From: Rotaria macrura
Lineage: Eukaryota; Rotifera; Eurotatoria; Philodinida; Philodinidae
Assembly (NCBI GenBank): GCA_900239685.1
Contig: OENT01000665.1
Coordinates: forward strand, 1-64,000
Reading direction: 5' to 3'
DNA length: 64,000 nucleotides
Shown here in pieces: positions 10,662 to 24,800 of this stretch. Within the stretch, counting starts at the first letter, position 1. Each line of letters starts with the position of its first letter. A program made the position numbers and the translations under genes. Below the pieces are notes generated by a model. It ran no database searches. It was not told the DNA's origin and saw only the letters and a list, made by a program, of their open reading frames with translations.

Positions 10662-12747
10662 CTGTGTAGTATTGCTTATTATCTGGTCAGTATATAAATC
10701 TGCGTTGTCTCGTGCCGTCGAGAACATGCTGTCCGTATGTAGCCAAATAAGTGAAAGTGCCCGCTTGAATTCAGCCAAAGTGTTTGATTCGAATTGATTG
10801 AAAATAACATTTGTGCGTGACATCAATGCAGTATAAGACAATGCATTATCGGTAATCAATGTGGATTGGTTGAAAGTGTACAAGTTGTCAGATATCGTGG
10901 ACTGGGCAAGTAAACATAATGTAGCTAAAGTACTAAAAAATGCTTGACCAACCACATGAAAATCGTGTCTACTGTATGCAAAGTTAAGATTCTTTGTTCC
11001 AACAATCGAGTTAATCCAATCGATCGATATGTAAGGACTGGAGCATACCGGGTGATAAGTCGGTGACAATGATAGGAACGAACCGAAAGAGATAGCTATT
11101 TCACTGCACGGGCATTGAAGTGTGATTGGATAGATTTTTTCAAAATATTCAAAAGTTGTTTGAGACGGATTACTAATCGTGACACTTTGAAGTTGAAGCT
11201 TCAATCCATTGAAGATGGCAAGGACACTAACTGAAAGAAACATAAGTAGAAGATAGATTCGAGTAGACATTATTTCAACTCTTAGCTCGTTAGGATTTGT
11301 AAGTCCTATAGCAGAGCTGAAAAGGTTTAATTGAAGAATATTAGTCTTTATTCGTCTCCATGCTGCTGTAATAAGCTGGATTCGAGGAACTGCTACGAAA
11401 TACATAGAAAAAGAGAAATAAACACTCTTCACATTTCACGGAATATTTAAACTTACTTGCATTAGTGTTTATCAAACGGATGGATCGATTACGCCACCAA
11501 CCGATGATATACGGTATACAGATTCGAAGAACAACAGTGAGTCCACCATAGAGACCCAAAATCGTAGTCAAAACATACAGAGCATCGTTGCGTTGCATGT
11601 ACGTATATGTGCACGTCTTAGGAGCACATTCTTGGTAGTATGAAGAGAACGATGTTGCTGTATGCCATTGTTCGATGAATAATTCATCGATTAATGTCCC
11701 GAAGGATGTTTGTGGTGTAAATCGCGTTTGATTGGCACTAATTACATCCAAAGTAGTTATGCTACTAATGGAAAAGAATTTATCCAAAGTGTTTAGACAT
11801 GTTTTATCGAAGAAACATTCGAGTGTTGATCGGTAGAGGGATTCGATTGCATAACATCCAACCTGAAATCCACTCACATTAGCAACAGGTAATGTTGGCG
11901 AAACATAGAATCCTTCAGCGTCATAAGCATAAAGGTCGAAAAAGGCAGTAGGTGATGAACAATTAGATGCAGTACCACAGCAACATTGACTCCCATCATT
12001 TGCAATAAAACAACCGTCTAGTGTACCCGCACCAATATGACCATTAGGAAAGATATATAGTGCATTCGTCGACGTTGTTTGTAATGCTGGCTGCAAATTA
12101 TTGACGTAGGTTGTGTTGCGAATGAGACGAAGAAGCCGACGAATGTCATTAACCGTAGAGATTCTCACAAATAAACTTTCCGATTGTATCTGAATTTCGA
12201 GGGACTGTGCGGAGAGGACATTCATAGTAAGAAGAGAGTTTGAGAGAAAGTCTATGAGAGCCTCGTCCACTGATCTTTTGATAAGCGAACAGTGCGATGA
12301 CAGCAATTGAAATAGACCGATAGCTGATGAACGAAAATCTATTTGTATATAATAACTGATATTTGAATTGAATAGCATGTTTATCCAAGTCTCAGATACA
12401 AAAAAGCTGGAGCAGATCGAATGATATCGAGGAGACACAGAAACGAAACCCCCGTAAGGAATGGTAACTTGACTACATGGACACGACAGTGTTGTCGAAT
12501 GTTTGTTGTACAGATTCTCGAACGTTATTTGCGTTGGATTTCGAGCTATGATATCTTGAGTGTTTCCATTTAGTGCAGTGTATCCAGCGAGAATTATGAC
12601 GGCAGATGTGAAAAGAACAATATAGACGCGAGTAGAGATGACCGCAGTTCGCATATGAAAAGCATCAGAACGAGTGGCTTCAGTTTCAAACAGATTCAAT
12701 TGAACTGCTCGTTCTTTGACCCAACGACCAACAACCAGTATTTTCAT
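10662..12747 (-). CDS. Two-span membrane protein family: two units apparently spliced into one gene (copies 3 and 4)
   Basis: Exon 1 (12747-11457) encodes a complete family unit of about 430 residues. It has a hydrophobic span at about 40-60, CPCS near residue 91, IRRLLRLIRN, CCCGTASNCSSP, LECFFDKTC, YYQECAPKTCTYT, a second span ILGLYGGLTVVLRICIP, and a basic tail. It runs into a consensus donor (CAA|GTAAGT at 11456). A 64-bp intron ends ...TTTCGTAG at 11393. The next exon (11392-10662) opens in phase with VPRIQLITAAWRRIKTNILQ, the N-terminal portion of a second unit, followed by its span, CPCSEIAISF and HPVCSSPY. That exon ends at CAG|GTAAAA in phase 0. The second unit's C-terminal half is not visible downstream; read through, the frame stops at 10602. 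Without splicing, unit 1 would end at 11341 in a frame unrelated to the family. Alternatives are two separate genes with an undetected first exon for unit 4, or unit 4 as a truncated remnant. Confidence 0.6.
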
Positions 12748-15700
12748 GATTATTCGATACAGAAAGAAAGAAAAATTTCCGTGACCACGTTGATTTTTTT
12801 ATCGGAGTTTCTGAAGATTAAAAATAGTCAAAAACTATCGAGTTGAAAATATTTTCTTCTGACTCTCAAAGCCGTTACACTATTCCTGCTCCATTAGAAT
12901 ATGAAACTTGGTCTAACTATTGTTCTTAAAACCGGAAACGTATTTTTATCTGCCGTCTATCGGAATCGATTTCTTAAACATCACTTACTTTAGACTATGA
13001 GACTGCAATAAAAACAAATACGCGCAATAGTTGAATTAGACGCTAAGCGAACATGATCTTAGGTATAAACATGAGTCATTTTTCTAAAATGCAGACCAAA
13101 GACAAGTATCAGGAAACTGCCGAATCAAGTAATTTTCTAGTGAATGACGAAAGCACGATTCCTAAGTCAGTAACGGCTCGCATTTCTAGCTCATTTCCTG
13201 CTAATTCCAGTCATCGGAATGGTTTTGTCATTACTGCTGCCGTTTTCTTCACATTTTACGATCCGACAGCGGCTAGGATCATCAGACACATGCCAAAGCT
13301 TACGATATGTCACTCAACTAAAACTATACCATCAGACTGATAAACAAGAAACCATTCTCAAGGTATCTCAAGGCTTTTCCAGGTATCTGAATGGTTCCCA
13401 ACACTTGCTCCATGTAGAATAAGGCTGAAAAGTCATGAGGAACGTAAAGAACTATTGCAACGCTTGTTAATCATTGGGAAGAATGTATTTAAAACATTTT
13501 TTTCTCACCCAAAAGCCCCATATACAAGAAAATCATGTATATTCTTTGCCACTCTGCAAACTCCCTCAAAGTCTGTGTATGATAAACAGTATTTCATATG
13601 ATCTAAATACACTTTTGAGACTATTCAGCTATTCAAGAATCAATGAATGCCTTATTTTGACCACCGCGTCTCCTACAATAAGCAATATACATGGCTTATT
13701 CACATCCAGGCAGTACGACAGTAATCATGGGTCGACCTCCGCTACCATAACATTGGTTACGTAAAACTTCAACCTGCAAACTTGAAAATATTAGGGTTCT
13801 GAATAATCAAAACAGTTCACAAAGATTTACTTAATCCTCTCCCAGCACACCTCAACCCCTTAAAAAACTCGGAATTGAAGCATCTCGAGAAAAGAATAGG
13901 TAAATGCATTTTATCTTCAAGTAAATCTGTCGGCCTCACACATCCTTCATTTTAAGAAGTATTCCGCTACAAGGTCTGACGAAACCATATGTGATCGATC
14001 TAGTGAGACTACCTTGAGAAAAGTATGGAATGTCTTAGGAACTCTTTCTCTATTAGTTCCATATAAGTATTTTAAAAAATTCTTCAACTGAAGGAAATCC
14101 AGAAAAAAGAAACTTTTTCTTGGAAAAATCTGTTTCTCCTAATCACAGATTTTTCCAACAAAAAGCTTACTAACACAGCTAATGGTGGGCTAAAATCAGA
14201 AACTCATATATCTTAGTCTTCAACTTTGTTATACGGATGCAAACTTTACGAAGTGTGAAATCATAAGGAGTCATTTCGGTATTAATCTAACTATTGCTTG
14301 GTGGCTATTATCACTCACTTTTGGAGTTGTGCTTTCTGAATTTGGCAATATTATCATTATGTGAGCATTGAATGAGATGGCGAGACAAACTGTTGCATAT
14401 CTGTTTTTGGTTCCGATCACTCTGATATATAATGGAGACAAAATTTCTTGAGATTTATTATGCGGCCGGACTGGAAAGGGGTGTCAAATACACGTAGTGA
14501 GACAAATTGTGATTGGGGAGGATACGAAATTCTTCCTAAAGCCTATATTCATTTTTTTCTTCGAAACGAGATGTGAGTTTCACACAATGGAGCAATCGTA
14601 AAATTTTAATCGATCGAAGCTCTTCGTATGTCGTTTAATTTTGCTCTCATTCGAGTAGTCTGTAGAATTCATTGTAATTGAATAATATTACTGTTGATTT
14701 TTTTTTCATTGCAGGGATTTTTCTCAACATGTTCTTAAGATTCTAATGACTTTTCAAGGAGGTATCATCATCAAAAATCGATGTGGGAACCGATCGTTTT
14801 CTTTTTTTTTCTGTGATGTTTAGAACGAATAACTGTGTTTTTCCAATGGAATCAAAGATATTTCTGAACAGTTTCTGGTTGCACCTGCGATTTTCTCGAA
14901 TATCCGAGTTAGCTGTTAAGTCATGTCACAGTACTATTTCCATTTTTCAGTAGTGTTTTTCGGTCTTCCCTGAGCTATTTCGATGGAATCAGGGATCTTA
15001 AATTATCGACCTGGGAATATGTAATATTGGGTAATAAATGACATAGATATTGGTGTGCTCGTTATTTAATTTGTTAAGCTATTTCTCATGATTGAAGAAA
15101 GGAGTGCAATGGTCAGAAGTGGATGGTTTAAAGTTTATAACCTGTATACTTCAGCTCTCCTTTCAGATCTTATTTTACTAAAGCAAACCTGGATGTTTCT
15201 GCAAATATTGTGTTGAGCATATTTTCTCTGCAGGGAAAGATAAAGTCCACCTATTTCTTTAAATAGTATGTTTAATAAAAGTTCTTTCTCTTGAAGAACG
15301 AAGCCCGTGAAATTTTTATTTTGTAAATAATATTTTTAATATATATTCTCTCTACTAGAAAATGAAACTCATGCATATTATAAAATAATATGTTTAATAT
15401 ACGTTCACACAACTAGAAAATGATTCCTACGTAAATTCTAGTGTAATCAGATATGCATAAACAGTTATTCCTCTTTGCTGAAACTGAAGTAATTAAAACA
15501 GGAGAAATACTCGAAGCAGTTATATTGTTGATTAATTCAACTAATGTTGTTGCTTTATGTCCGCTAAATGTACTTTGCTCATTTCATCTTAGCTATTCTC
15601 AAAAACTAAATGGAAAATTTTCCATTTAGATTTCTTTTCCTATTGCTAGATCTATTAACTTATAGATGTATCACCAGTAACATACATTTCTGTTTTAGAA

Positions 15701-17890
15701 AAATTCGGATCCAGACAAATACCTCGAATCGGACGAGTAAATGAAATTAATTGATCGTCATTTTTACTCAATAAACCAGATATTTTTTACCTGAAAACAA
15801 AAACAAGATGAATTTTGCTTTTGTCTGAGAAGAATTAACAATTATTTTTTACTTTTCCTTCTTGACAACAACTACCAATGAATTCTGTGTTATCGTCAAT
15901 GAATACTATATTCACTGGATAGATGTGCTGAAAATTAATTACGATATAATTTTTCCTTATAGGACTTTGTTCATAAGTTATATCATCTTCAACAAGAAGA
16001 TCTAGTAGTGATTAATCTAAATAATTAGGTTAGTCTTCTGAGCCATGTGAAATAAATCAAGATGAAAAAATAGAATGTTGGATTCGAATGAAACTTTTTA
16101 TGATTACTTACGTCATAAAATGAGTAGGTAGCTCGATAAAATTTTAATATTCAGGACGAAAATTAGTCATTCAGTCATCGGATGATAGGATTATCTTAGA
16201 TTAAAAACAAACATATTATAAGATGGAGATCTACTATTATTTGTATGTTTACATTGATAAAAAGATCTGTTAATTTCATTATTCATAGTTCAAGTATTAA
16301 ATATACCAAAACTAACATAGTACTCAGTCACGTAACAACGCAGACATTAGTGCGATACAATATCTATTATGAATTCTTTTCGAGATGATAACTACGAAAA
16401 AGATCATTTATGTAACACTTTTAATACAAACGTAATAAGTTGCCATTAAACCTCTCATTTTCTAAAGTACTTGCTCTTTTTATTCTGATTATATATTAAA
16501 ATGATGTACACATTGTTTGGAAGTATGCCAAACTGTTTAATTTGCATGCTTATTTTCATATTATTAAGTTTAGGCGTTCTTAACGTTCAGTCTTTAATCA
16601 AGTGCCAACTACGCTTTGCACAATCGGTAATGGGATTTAAGGATGCCTGCTGTAACCTATGATCGTGTTGAAGGGTGTTCTCCATGTATATCAGGAGTCC
16701 CGTAACGATCCACTAATGATAGTTGAATGTTTCACTAATTATATATTCATTAATTTTAATGCGTCAGTTAATAAATAGAAAACATCTGCCATGGTCGATG
16801 AAGATGAATGAATTCCATCATAAACCGAGTCGGTCTATACCTAAATGCAATTTTAATGGTAATAAATCGACTTCTTAGAATGAAATTTTTTTCCTCTTGA
16901 ATTTCGGCAAGTAATTTGTTTGGCCATATTTTCTAGATTTTAAGGCTAGCATCTAGAAACAGATCCTCACCTACGTCTGTTTGTCAGCAACACTTGGTAA
17001 AAATGGTGACCAGACAGTTGAAGCCCCTACATTTGAGCATTCACGGGTTAATAAAATAATAAAATATCTATATCAACATGCATCATCTTATCATCTCGTT
17101 GATTCACTTTAACTGACCTCCATGATTAACGCAGTCGTCTTTATGGAGCTGAAAAAGCAGTTAAAACAATTAATTTTAAAGTTTTCATCAAATCTTCAAT
17201 AATATTTCTTTTGTTATATTATTGTTGGATAATGTTGACTATAAAATCCTTCCTAAACAAGGTTCAACTTCCAAGATGAGGGTTTCGTTTTTTACGTACT
17301 AATAAATCTCAAGGAATTTAGCGTTGTTACAAAAACAATTTCACTGTTCATATGTTGGTGTTCATGAATCTGAACAGAACACTTTCAACTTCCACCTCCC
17401 AGAAGGCAACCAAAGCCATCAAGTAGCAATCGGCCCTTGAATCGTAGGGATTTCAAAATAGACATTTGGGATGTACCGATTCCAATTCCAATTCTTGGCT
17501 TGCAGTTGGTTAGATTCGGAATTGGAATTGGTTGGAGATGGATTTTGTGAACCTCTGATTTTACACACTTTTTGGCAAAGCAAAAGTCAGTAACCAACTA
17601 TTTTTCAGGCCAATCCAAACCAATTGCAATTCCTAATAGACATTATAGAATAACGAGACAATAGGATAGAAGAGTAATGGGTATTAGGGAAACGAAATAA
17701 AAATAATTTGAAAAACTTACTAACTTTCATAAAGATGGCTAACTTAGCTATCGACATTTAAAATGGCGTGTCATCAATCTCTTAGGAAGATGTTGCATGT
17801 ATCTATCTACTGATTTTGAGTTGAAAAAACTGACCGCGTATAGATTAGGCCTCTTCAGTAATTAATAAATGAAGACTCAAATTTCGGTGT
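12748..17890. other. Gene-free stretch
   Basis: I see no supportable gene. Frames at 13053-13764 are short, overlap one another and have no recognised content. At 15607-15640 there is a short palindromic repeat shared with an intron of VPS41 (listed separately). A local inverted motif CCAATTCCAATTC / GAATTGGAATTGG lies at about 17478-17532. Confidence 0.5.
15607..15640 (-). repeat. 34-bp dispersed repeat with perfect palindromic core (copy A)
   Basis: On the minus strand this reads GGAAAAGAAATCTAAATGG continuing into AAAATTTTCCATTTA. The core AAATGGAAAATTTTCCATTT is a perfect 20-bp palindrome. The identical 34 bp occurs on the plus strand at 47121-47154 inside VPS41 intron 3. A 34-bp exact match between two loci 31 kb apart is very unlikely by chance, even in AT-rich DNA. 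Confidence 0.8.
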
Positions 17891-18851
17891 CAGAGACGCG
17901 ACTAAAGTCGATTTCTAACCGAACCGAACCGATTTCGGTGCGATTAAAAATTTTTGAAAACTAAATCGGTTCGGTTCGAAGCTTCTTCTTTAACCCTTTT
18001 TATCACATATTCCCGTTTTGTGCTGTTGAAAAGATAACAATGATTAAACAAAACAAAAAGTGCAAACAGGCGGCGCTCTCAACAAAAGAGTTTATTTATT
18101 ATTCGTTCGTTGGACCTATAAATTCTCTAATTACACACCGTATAACCATTAAAGCGAAGCAATAAGACCCCATCTACACTATAGAAATAATACGGTATTA
18201 AATTTATGTGTGCCTTCACTTGAAAGTTAATGCATCAATCAGACTCCAGGAGTTCGAGATAAATTGTTGCTTTACAGTGTTCAATAATGGAGGAACCGCC
18301 AATAGAAAAGAAAGATATTTTAATTGATATCTCCAATTGGATTCTCATTGGTGCATTAACCCAAATACTGTCGGGAAAAGTGTATTAACTTTTCAGCCAA
18401 TATCTTTTCTTAATACAGTATTAAATTGTGTAGCGTAGACAGGGTCTAGATAAATCTTTGTTTACTTTGAGCAAATGTTTTGATCGACAACATCATCACT
18501 CAGAAACGTTCAAGATTATCACCAAATACAGTGAATGATATTGTATTCAATCATTCATGCAATATGTACAAAATAAATTTAGTAACAGAAAAAACTAAAA
18601 CTAAAATGCTTGTAGCATTGTTTTCATTTTTTTTATAATTGTAATACGTTTTTTTACTAAAGCTGGAAAAATATATTCATCTATAGTGTACATCAATTAT
18701 CAGTTTTTAAGACAAACTTCGTAATAAAATCATAAATTCCTTAAAGAAATTTGAAAATTATACAAAATTTTCGGTTGGGATCTGTTCGACTCGGTTAAAT
18801 ACTGATTCGGTTCGGTTCGGTTTAAAAAGTCCTTAACCGATCGCATCTCTG
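17891..18851. mobile_element. hAT-like non-autonomous DNA transposon, about 961 bp
   Basis: The left end reads CAGAGACGCGAC and the right end, reverse-complemented, CAGAGATGCGAT. Both ends continue into two or three copies of AACCGAACCGAACCGA (left at about 17917-17933; right in the opposite orientation at about 18806-18822). CAGAG-type termini with subterminal repeats are typical of the hAT superfamily. The interior (for example GTGCCTTCACTTG, poly-T runs) has no transposase-like frame. Expected 8-bp flanking duplications are not recognisable (TTCGGTGT versus TTACTCAG), so the insertion is old or the true border differs by a few bases. Confidence 0.65.
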
Positions 18852-21800
18852 TTACTCAGTTCTGGTTCTCGTGATCGAATGGAATAAGTAATTATATACA
18901 GTTCTTTCACAAAGACTTAAGAAACCTGTATCAATGCAGTTCTTTGGTTAAGAGCAGTCAACTTGATTTTGTACCTTTTAAGATTAATTGCTCTACTGCT
19001 TCTAATTTCAACACAGGCACGTAAGATGTTTGAACACAGCTGTGAGCAAGCATCTCAATAGGATTAGATGTTTGTTTGCACGAGATCCATCATGATTACA
19101 CGGATGTGCCTTGTGTTGGTAACAGTTACAGTGGGTTCCATATATCTTTGTAAATATGCTCGCCATTTACTTTTACACTGTGGCTGATTGTACAGAGTGA
19201 CCTAGTTGGTTCTTTTTAAGAGTCTATGCTTTGATGCTGTTTACGTGTCAGCTTCGATTTTTCAGTGCGAGTGATGATTTCAGATGTTTTTTTCTGTTAT
19301 TCTTGAAACTTTGAATTATCTCAATTGTGACCAGGTATATTGTAGACATAGATGCGGTGTTTGTAATTTTTGGTTCAACTTGGGTTGACTAACATGCAGG
19401 AAAGCCTGACTCGATCCCAACCAAGTCCAGATATTATTATTAGTTTTACTTGGCTTGATCAAACTCGGATTCCTATCTATAAATATTTTCTTTTTCTTGA
19501 AAAAAATACAGTTATCAATATTCTTTTCTTCCTTCGGTTTCTCAATTAAAAAGAGAGAATTTACCCTCGATATCTCACTGATCTTCCATAGTATTTCACT
19601 AGAGCCTGCCTGCTATTTGGCAGTCGGTACTGGTTTAGAAAATTCAAACAGAATCGTTAAATGTGTAGATGAAAGTAGGTTTACTGATAAAATACTGTTT
19701 AAAGAATAAACCATCATCATAATGCTAGATCAGTCGGTTTTAAATCCTCGTTTCTATTGAACCATTGTTATGGCTTCGTATCATGATAAAAATGTTACAA
19801 CAAAGTACACCGTAGAGCAGTCTATCTGATGGAATGCGTTGTAAATTTCGTGTGTGATTCGTTTTAGTGAAATTGTGGCAAATTTCCATTGTAAATCCAA
19901 TGAAAAATATCAATCCAGGATAAAAAGAAGCGGGCTCAGTAAAGAAAACGTAAAAATAGAAAGGTTAAACTGCTAATATAATAGCTTTGAAGTTCCAAGC
20001 AGTACTTAACCATATTGATCACTTACTGGTACCGGCACCAAATATGGTAGAATGACTTTTCTTTTAGTTTTTCAAGGCCCAAAAGTTTGTCGATCATGAG
20101 TATCCTATTCCTAGATTCTTGAATCATTCCCCTAATATCCTCTCAATCGCATTGCATGAGCAATGGATAACTGCACAATGTGTACTGTAGAAAACTAAGT
20201 TTATCCCTAAACCATTTTTTGGAAGGTTTTCTTTTAATTTTGCCGAGTCTTGTTGAAGAAAAAGGATGTCCTGTAAGTCGAAGAGAACTACTCAAGTTTA
20301 AGATGCTCGTACCGAATCTAAAAGATTCTTGTTCTGCATTCAGTTGGAATCATAATCATAATTTGTTTAAAGTCTGCAGTAGCGTTCTGATGGCTGTTCG
20401 CTCCAATGGGTGCTATACCAAACTATTTTTCGACGGTTGATCTTCTCATTCTCGATGTTCTAGGAAGAGCTGCAGTTCCATTCTCTACAATTGGTCACCA
20501 TTTTGAAATTGGTAATATATGTACCTATGTCAGAAGAATGAGATGATAACTGATCTTAGATTAGTATTTCAAAGACCAGATTTCTTGTGAGCACTATCAA
20601 ATAGTTTCCCGATAAGATCATACGTAGGTCTATCTGACGAAAATCTTTGATACTCCAAACCCTGTATCCAATACTTCGTCTATATGGGAATAGTTGTTTC
20701 CAATTCAATATTTCTAGATTTCCCTAATAGATCAAGATAGCTGAACATTGGCCAATTAATGATGATCTTCTCTAAAGAAGTGGAAAATTTCTGGTAAGCA
20801 GATCACTGATAGGACTGGATCATCAAATTTAACGCATTAATACAATGAGTTTCCTTTATTCTCGGGCTTCACATAATTGGCAGTGAAACTCTTTGTCGTC
20901 TATTTTCGTATTTACCTTTGAAAAGCTTGATATTTGTCAGGTATAAAAAAATAAAAGTGAATGACACTTTGTTATACAATGATAAGAAATGTATGGGAAT
21001 GCATTTTTATATCATTCCCGAATACGATGCAAGCAGAACTTTTAGGGATTTACGAAATTTTCACTTAACTCTATAGAATTCTTGATTCTCCCTGTTTTGT
21101 GTTAACAATCTAGCACCTTCTACTATCGAAGAATCAGCTCACTCAATATACATCGTTTTCTCAATTCAAGAAAAGCTGCCGGTTACAGAGAAAAAAGAGT
21201 CAAACATATATCTTCTTGTTTAACTAGCCCTATGCAACATAGATTTAAGTGGTCTAGTATTCTTCAGATAGGTGTTGGTGACAATTAGAGATATTCAGAC
21301 ACACCGTTATACAGATCCGTCTGATCTACAGATAATAAACGAGATAAAAGTGATACGTCGGTTAATCATTGGTGACGGGCATACATGTTTCAAGACATCC
21401 CACTCCCATTTTCTTGAGCTAAAATAATATTCTCACAGGCTTAACGAAATCGTTAGTGACACTAACGTTTTCTTGCTGAAAGGCACTTACACCGACCACA
21501 GGGCGTATATTCAGTATTTATATTGCTACATCACTATTTAGAGTATGGCATCAAATGGCTGGAATATTCAGTGTCAGCTCAAACGATTGCTGTCGCTATT
21601 TAATAGTTTTGCTTTGCAAAAATCTTTTAGTATCTGTATTTTTAGTGAAGTAGACTACCTGTAATCCTATTAAGACCTTTCAATAAAACGAGCGAATGCG
21701 ATAAATCGTCATTAATTTTGGATTTTATTATCAGATATTACAGATCGATGCTGTGTTATAGATTATTCAAACTATTTGTCGGGTATGGGAGGAAAGGCAT

Positions 21801-24800
21801 CTAGAACAATTAATTAACTTTTCAGAAAACTTACCATAGAAATTCGTTCATCTACAGTGTTCCAATATGTCGGATATTCTTAGGAGAATGTAGTTGTTTC
21901 AAAGAGGCGAGCTCCAAGTTACCGAACCTGAGAAATCAAAATTTCTTGTCAGCTTCTGGAGTATCTTGTTCCTATTGAAATATGGAGTTCGCTGAGTCCA
22001 AAAAGTCAACTGCAGATTTGAATTCGTCGATATTGACAGCTAACTATGAAATTTTACAGAGTATTGCACTGGCCAGTGAAACTGTAACATGCCACCACAA
22101 TCCTCCTCTCTTTCTCCATAATACCTAGTATAGAATCTGAATCTATTCTCCTATAAAACTAATATACCCCGGAGAATCATTCCGGTCGGAATCTGATAAG
22201 ATTGAAGAGGGTTTTTACAATATCAGCAAAACCATTTCACGATCCCAAAGACGAAATAACTTTTGGACTCTTTGCATTGAATGTTATCGGCTCCCACTGT
22301 AGGACTTTGGTGGAAACTCAAGCGAAGGTTTTATCGACTTGTATTAATATCATCAGGTATTAATTAATTAGTACCCGACTAATAAAACAGGATTCATCTG
22401 TCGGATCCGTTTGTAGGTTCATCTCCTGGAATCTGATTGAATTTTACCAAGTGAGCGGATACGGTTCTATTTCGTCAGATTCCGTATCAGATTCATTCAC
22501 CTGGGTATACCCAGGAGAATGAGTGTCAGACAGAGTTAACATAAATTTTGATGCACGACTCAAAAATATTTATTCATGATCACTTTGGCAAGCTTGTGCC
22601 AGCACTATTTCTGTGTATTTACTAGGCTAAGTACAAATTGTACTCATCCATAAAATAATTGGCTTCCATTGGATCGGAGAACATGGATGGTGTAAAGAAC
22701 ATATCGGTGACATTCTCGATTGCAGAAATCTGATTTGATGCCAACTAGACCGTGAAAAAAGATTAGTCGACTGTACATGTTCCTCAGGAAACCTAATAAA
22801 AAGATCACTAGTTAACCGTGATATTTGATAGTTTCCAACTCGTACCGAAAATAACTTCAGAAACCACCAATTAGATAGCTGAAGTATATAATTGGATCAT
22901 AGTTCACTCTGGTACAGTCGCAAATTCGATAGTGACTGCAAGCACCTTACACAGAATACGTATTCCAACAGTTCGATTCTATCAGATTACCCTCAAATAC
23001 CTATAAAACCTTAAAACGTTTCCAAGAAATAGGAAGACAGAATGATATTCAGATCCCTACCGTTGAGATTGGATCGGATGATTCTGTCAGAATTCGTAGA
23101 ATTTAAACTAAGTACTGTGACCAACCTCTACTATTGACATCAATGGCTTATGACTACTCGACTTATTGAATAGTATTCAACTATCTGATCCATCATTGGT
23201 TTTGTCTCCCTGATTCCGATCAATATCCTTGGAGAAAAGCAAACTCATTAGATAATATATGATCCTTGCTTCCAGTCAACGTAACAAGACCAAATCCCCT
23301 ATTACTATGTCATTCATGTATTTGCTTTTTAAAAGTAAATACCTAAATATTGTATTTATTTTTTGAAAGTAAATACTGAAATACCGAAATACCATATTTA
23401 CTTTTTACAAGTAAATACCTAAATAAAGTATTTGCTTTACTGTATTTACCTTGACGAAAAGTTAAGTAAATGTGCCACCCCTAGTCTGAATTCTATCTAG
23501 ATTTGAAATATTTGAAACGTAAGTAGCGCTATTGCATATAAGGTTCAATGACAAGAGGTCAAGTAGTATATCAAAAAAAAACCTGCACTAATTTCCCAAT
23601 CGATACATTTTTAGTCATTTCCGGAATTTCAACACATAAATAATCACTTTAAAAAGTATTTAAAAGTAGATTAATTATACTACTATAAAAGATCTATCTT
23701 AAGAAATTGAAATAAATTGGAGGACATTATTAAACATCTTTCAAAACAATTTTATTACAAATACAGGAATAAAAAACAAGCAATAAAAAATATGAACTCT
23801 GTGTAATGAACTTGACGAGATAAGTACTCGTGAGGTAGTGACATATGCTTAATTTGACTTCTTCACACGGTAAATCGTCCTATTTACACACAGAATTCAC
23901 TCTATACGTGTACGTAACAAAGGAAATCTGTTTTCTGTTCTCACTGTTCAATATCAAATAAAATGTGTCTGTAGCTCTGAATGTGGATAGTGGCAGTGGA
24001 AGAACAATACTACCGATAAATGATGTTTCAATTACTGTCATGATTGATATTCTCATAGAACTAAGATCTATATCACATTAAGTACACTGGGAGATAGCAT
24101 ACTTGATGCAGAGTACAAGTTTGTCATATGCTCGTCATTTTGGTGCGACTATAAATCGCTAGTCTAATGGAAATCTGCGTGTACAAAATACTTTCGTATC
24201 TTCCATTAGCATACTAGCTTGAATTTAAATTTATAGCGCAGCAAGAATACGCAAGGTGCCGCAAGCAAATTCTATGTTGACTGTACATATGAAGTATAAA
24301 CCATAATATCTCCGAGTGTTTGTAAGTACTTGTGTAAAAACTTTCAGCCGTTTCAGACGATGGCAGAAAATGAGCTCATACCAATGTTTATAGTCTGCAA
24401 ATGTCAGATCATTTTGAGTCACTTGATGTTGTTCAATTTTCACATAGATACTTACCATAGCATTCTGGTTCTTAGTTGTATATTGTGGAACTCACATATA
24501 TTTTCGAAGAAAATTGTGAGCGAAACTTATAAGGAGAAGTTTTTGCGGTTCCCCACCCACCCACTCTCCCTGCTCATCAACCCCCTCCCCCCATTACAGA
24601 CATAACAAGCGCAAAAGATTTATTTTAAATATTTGAAAAAAATTTCTGTAAAAAAACAGCAATTCAAAATGTTTTGATATAAAAGTTCATATGTTTTTTT
24701 TTAATTGCAAAAGAATGCATGATTTTGTGAGCAAGTTCATAAACGTATCTAATGGATCATTGATCAATCCGCACGAAATATAAGATAATGATGAATTAAA

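Noticed and set aside
13053..13764. Three short plus-strand frames (67-96 codons)
   Set aside because: Overlapping, ordinary composition, no family; typical chance frames.
22130..22510. Possible inverted similarity around CCGGAGAATC / GGATACGG / CTGGGTATACCCAGG
   Set aside because: Only short scattered matches; no arms could be aligned convincingly.
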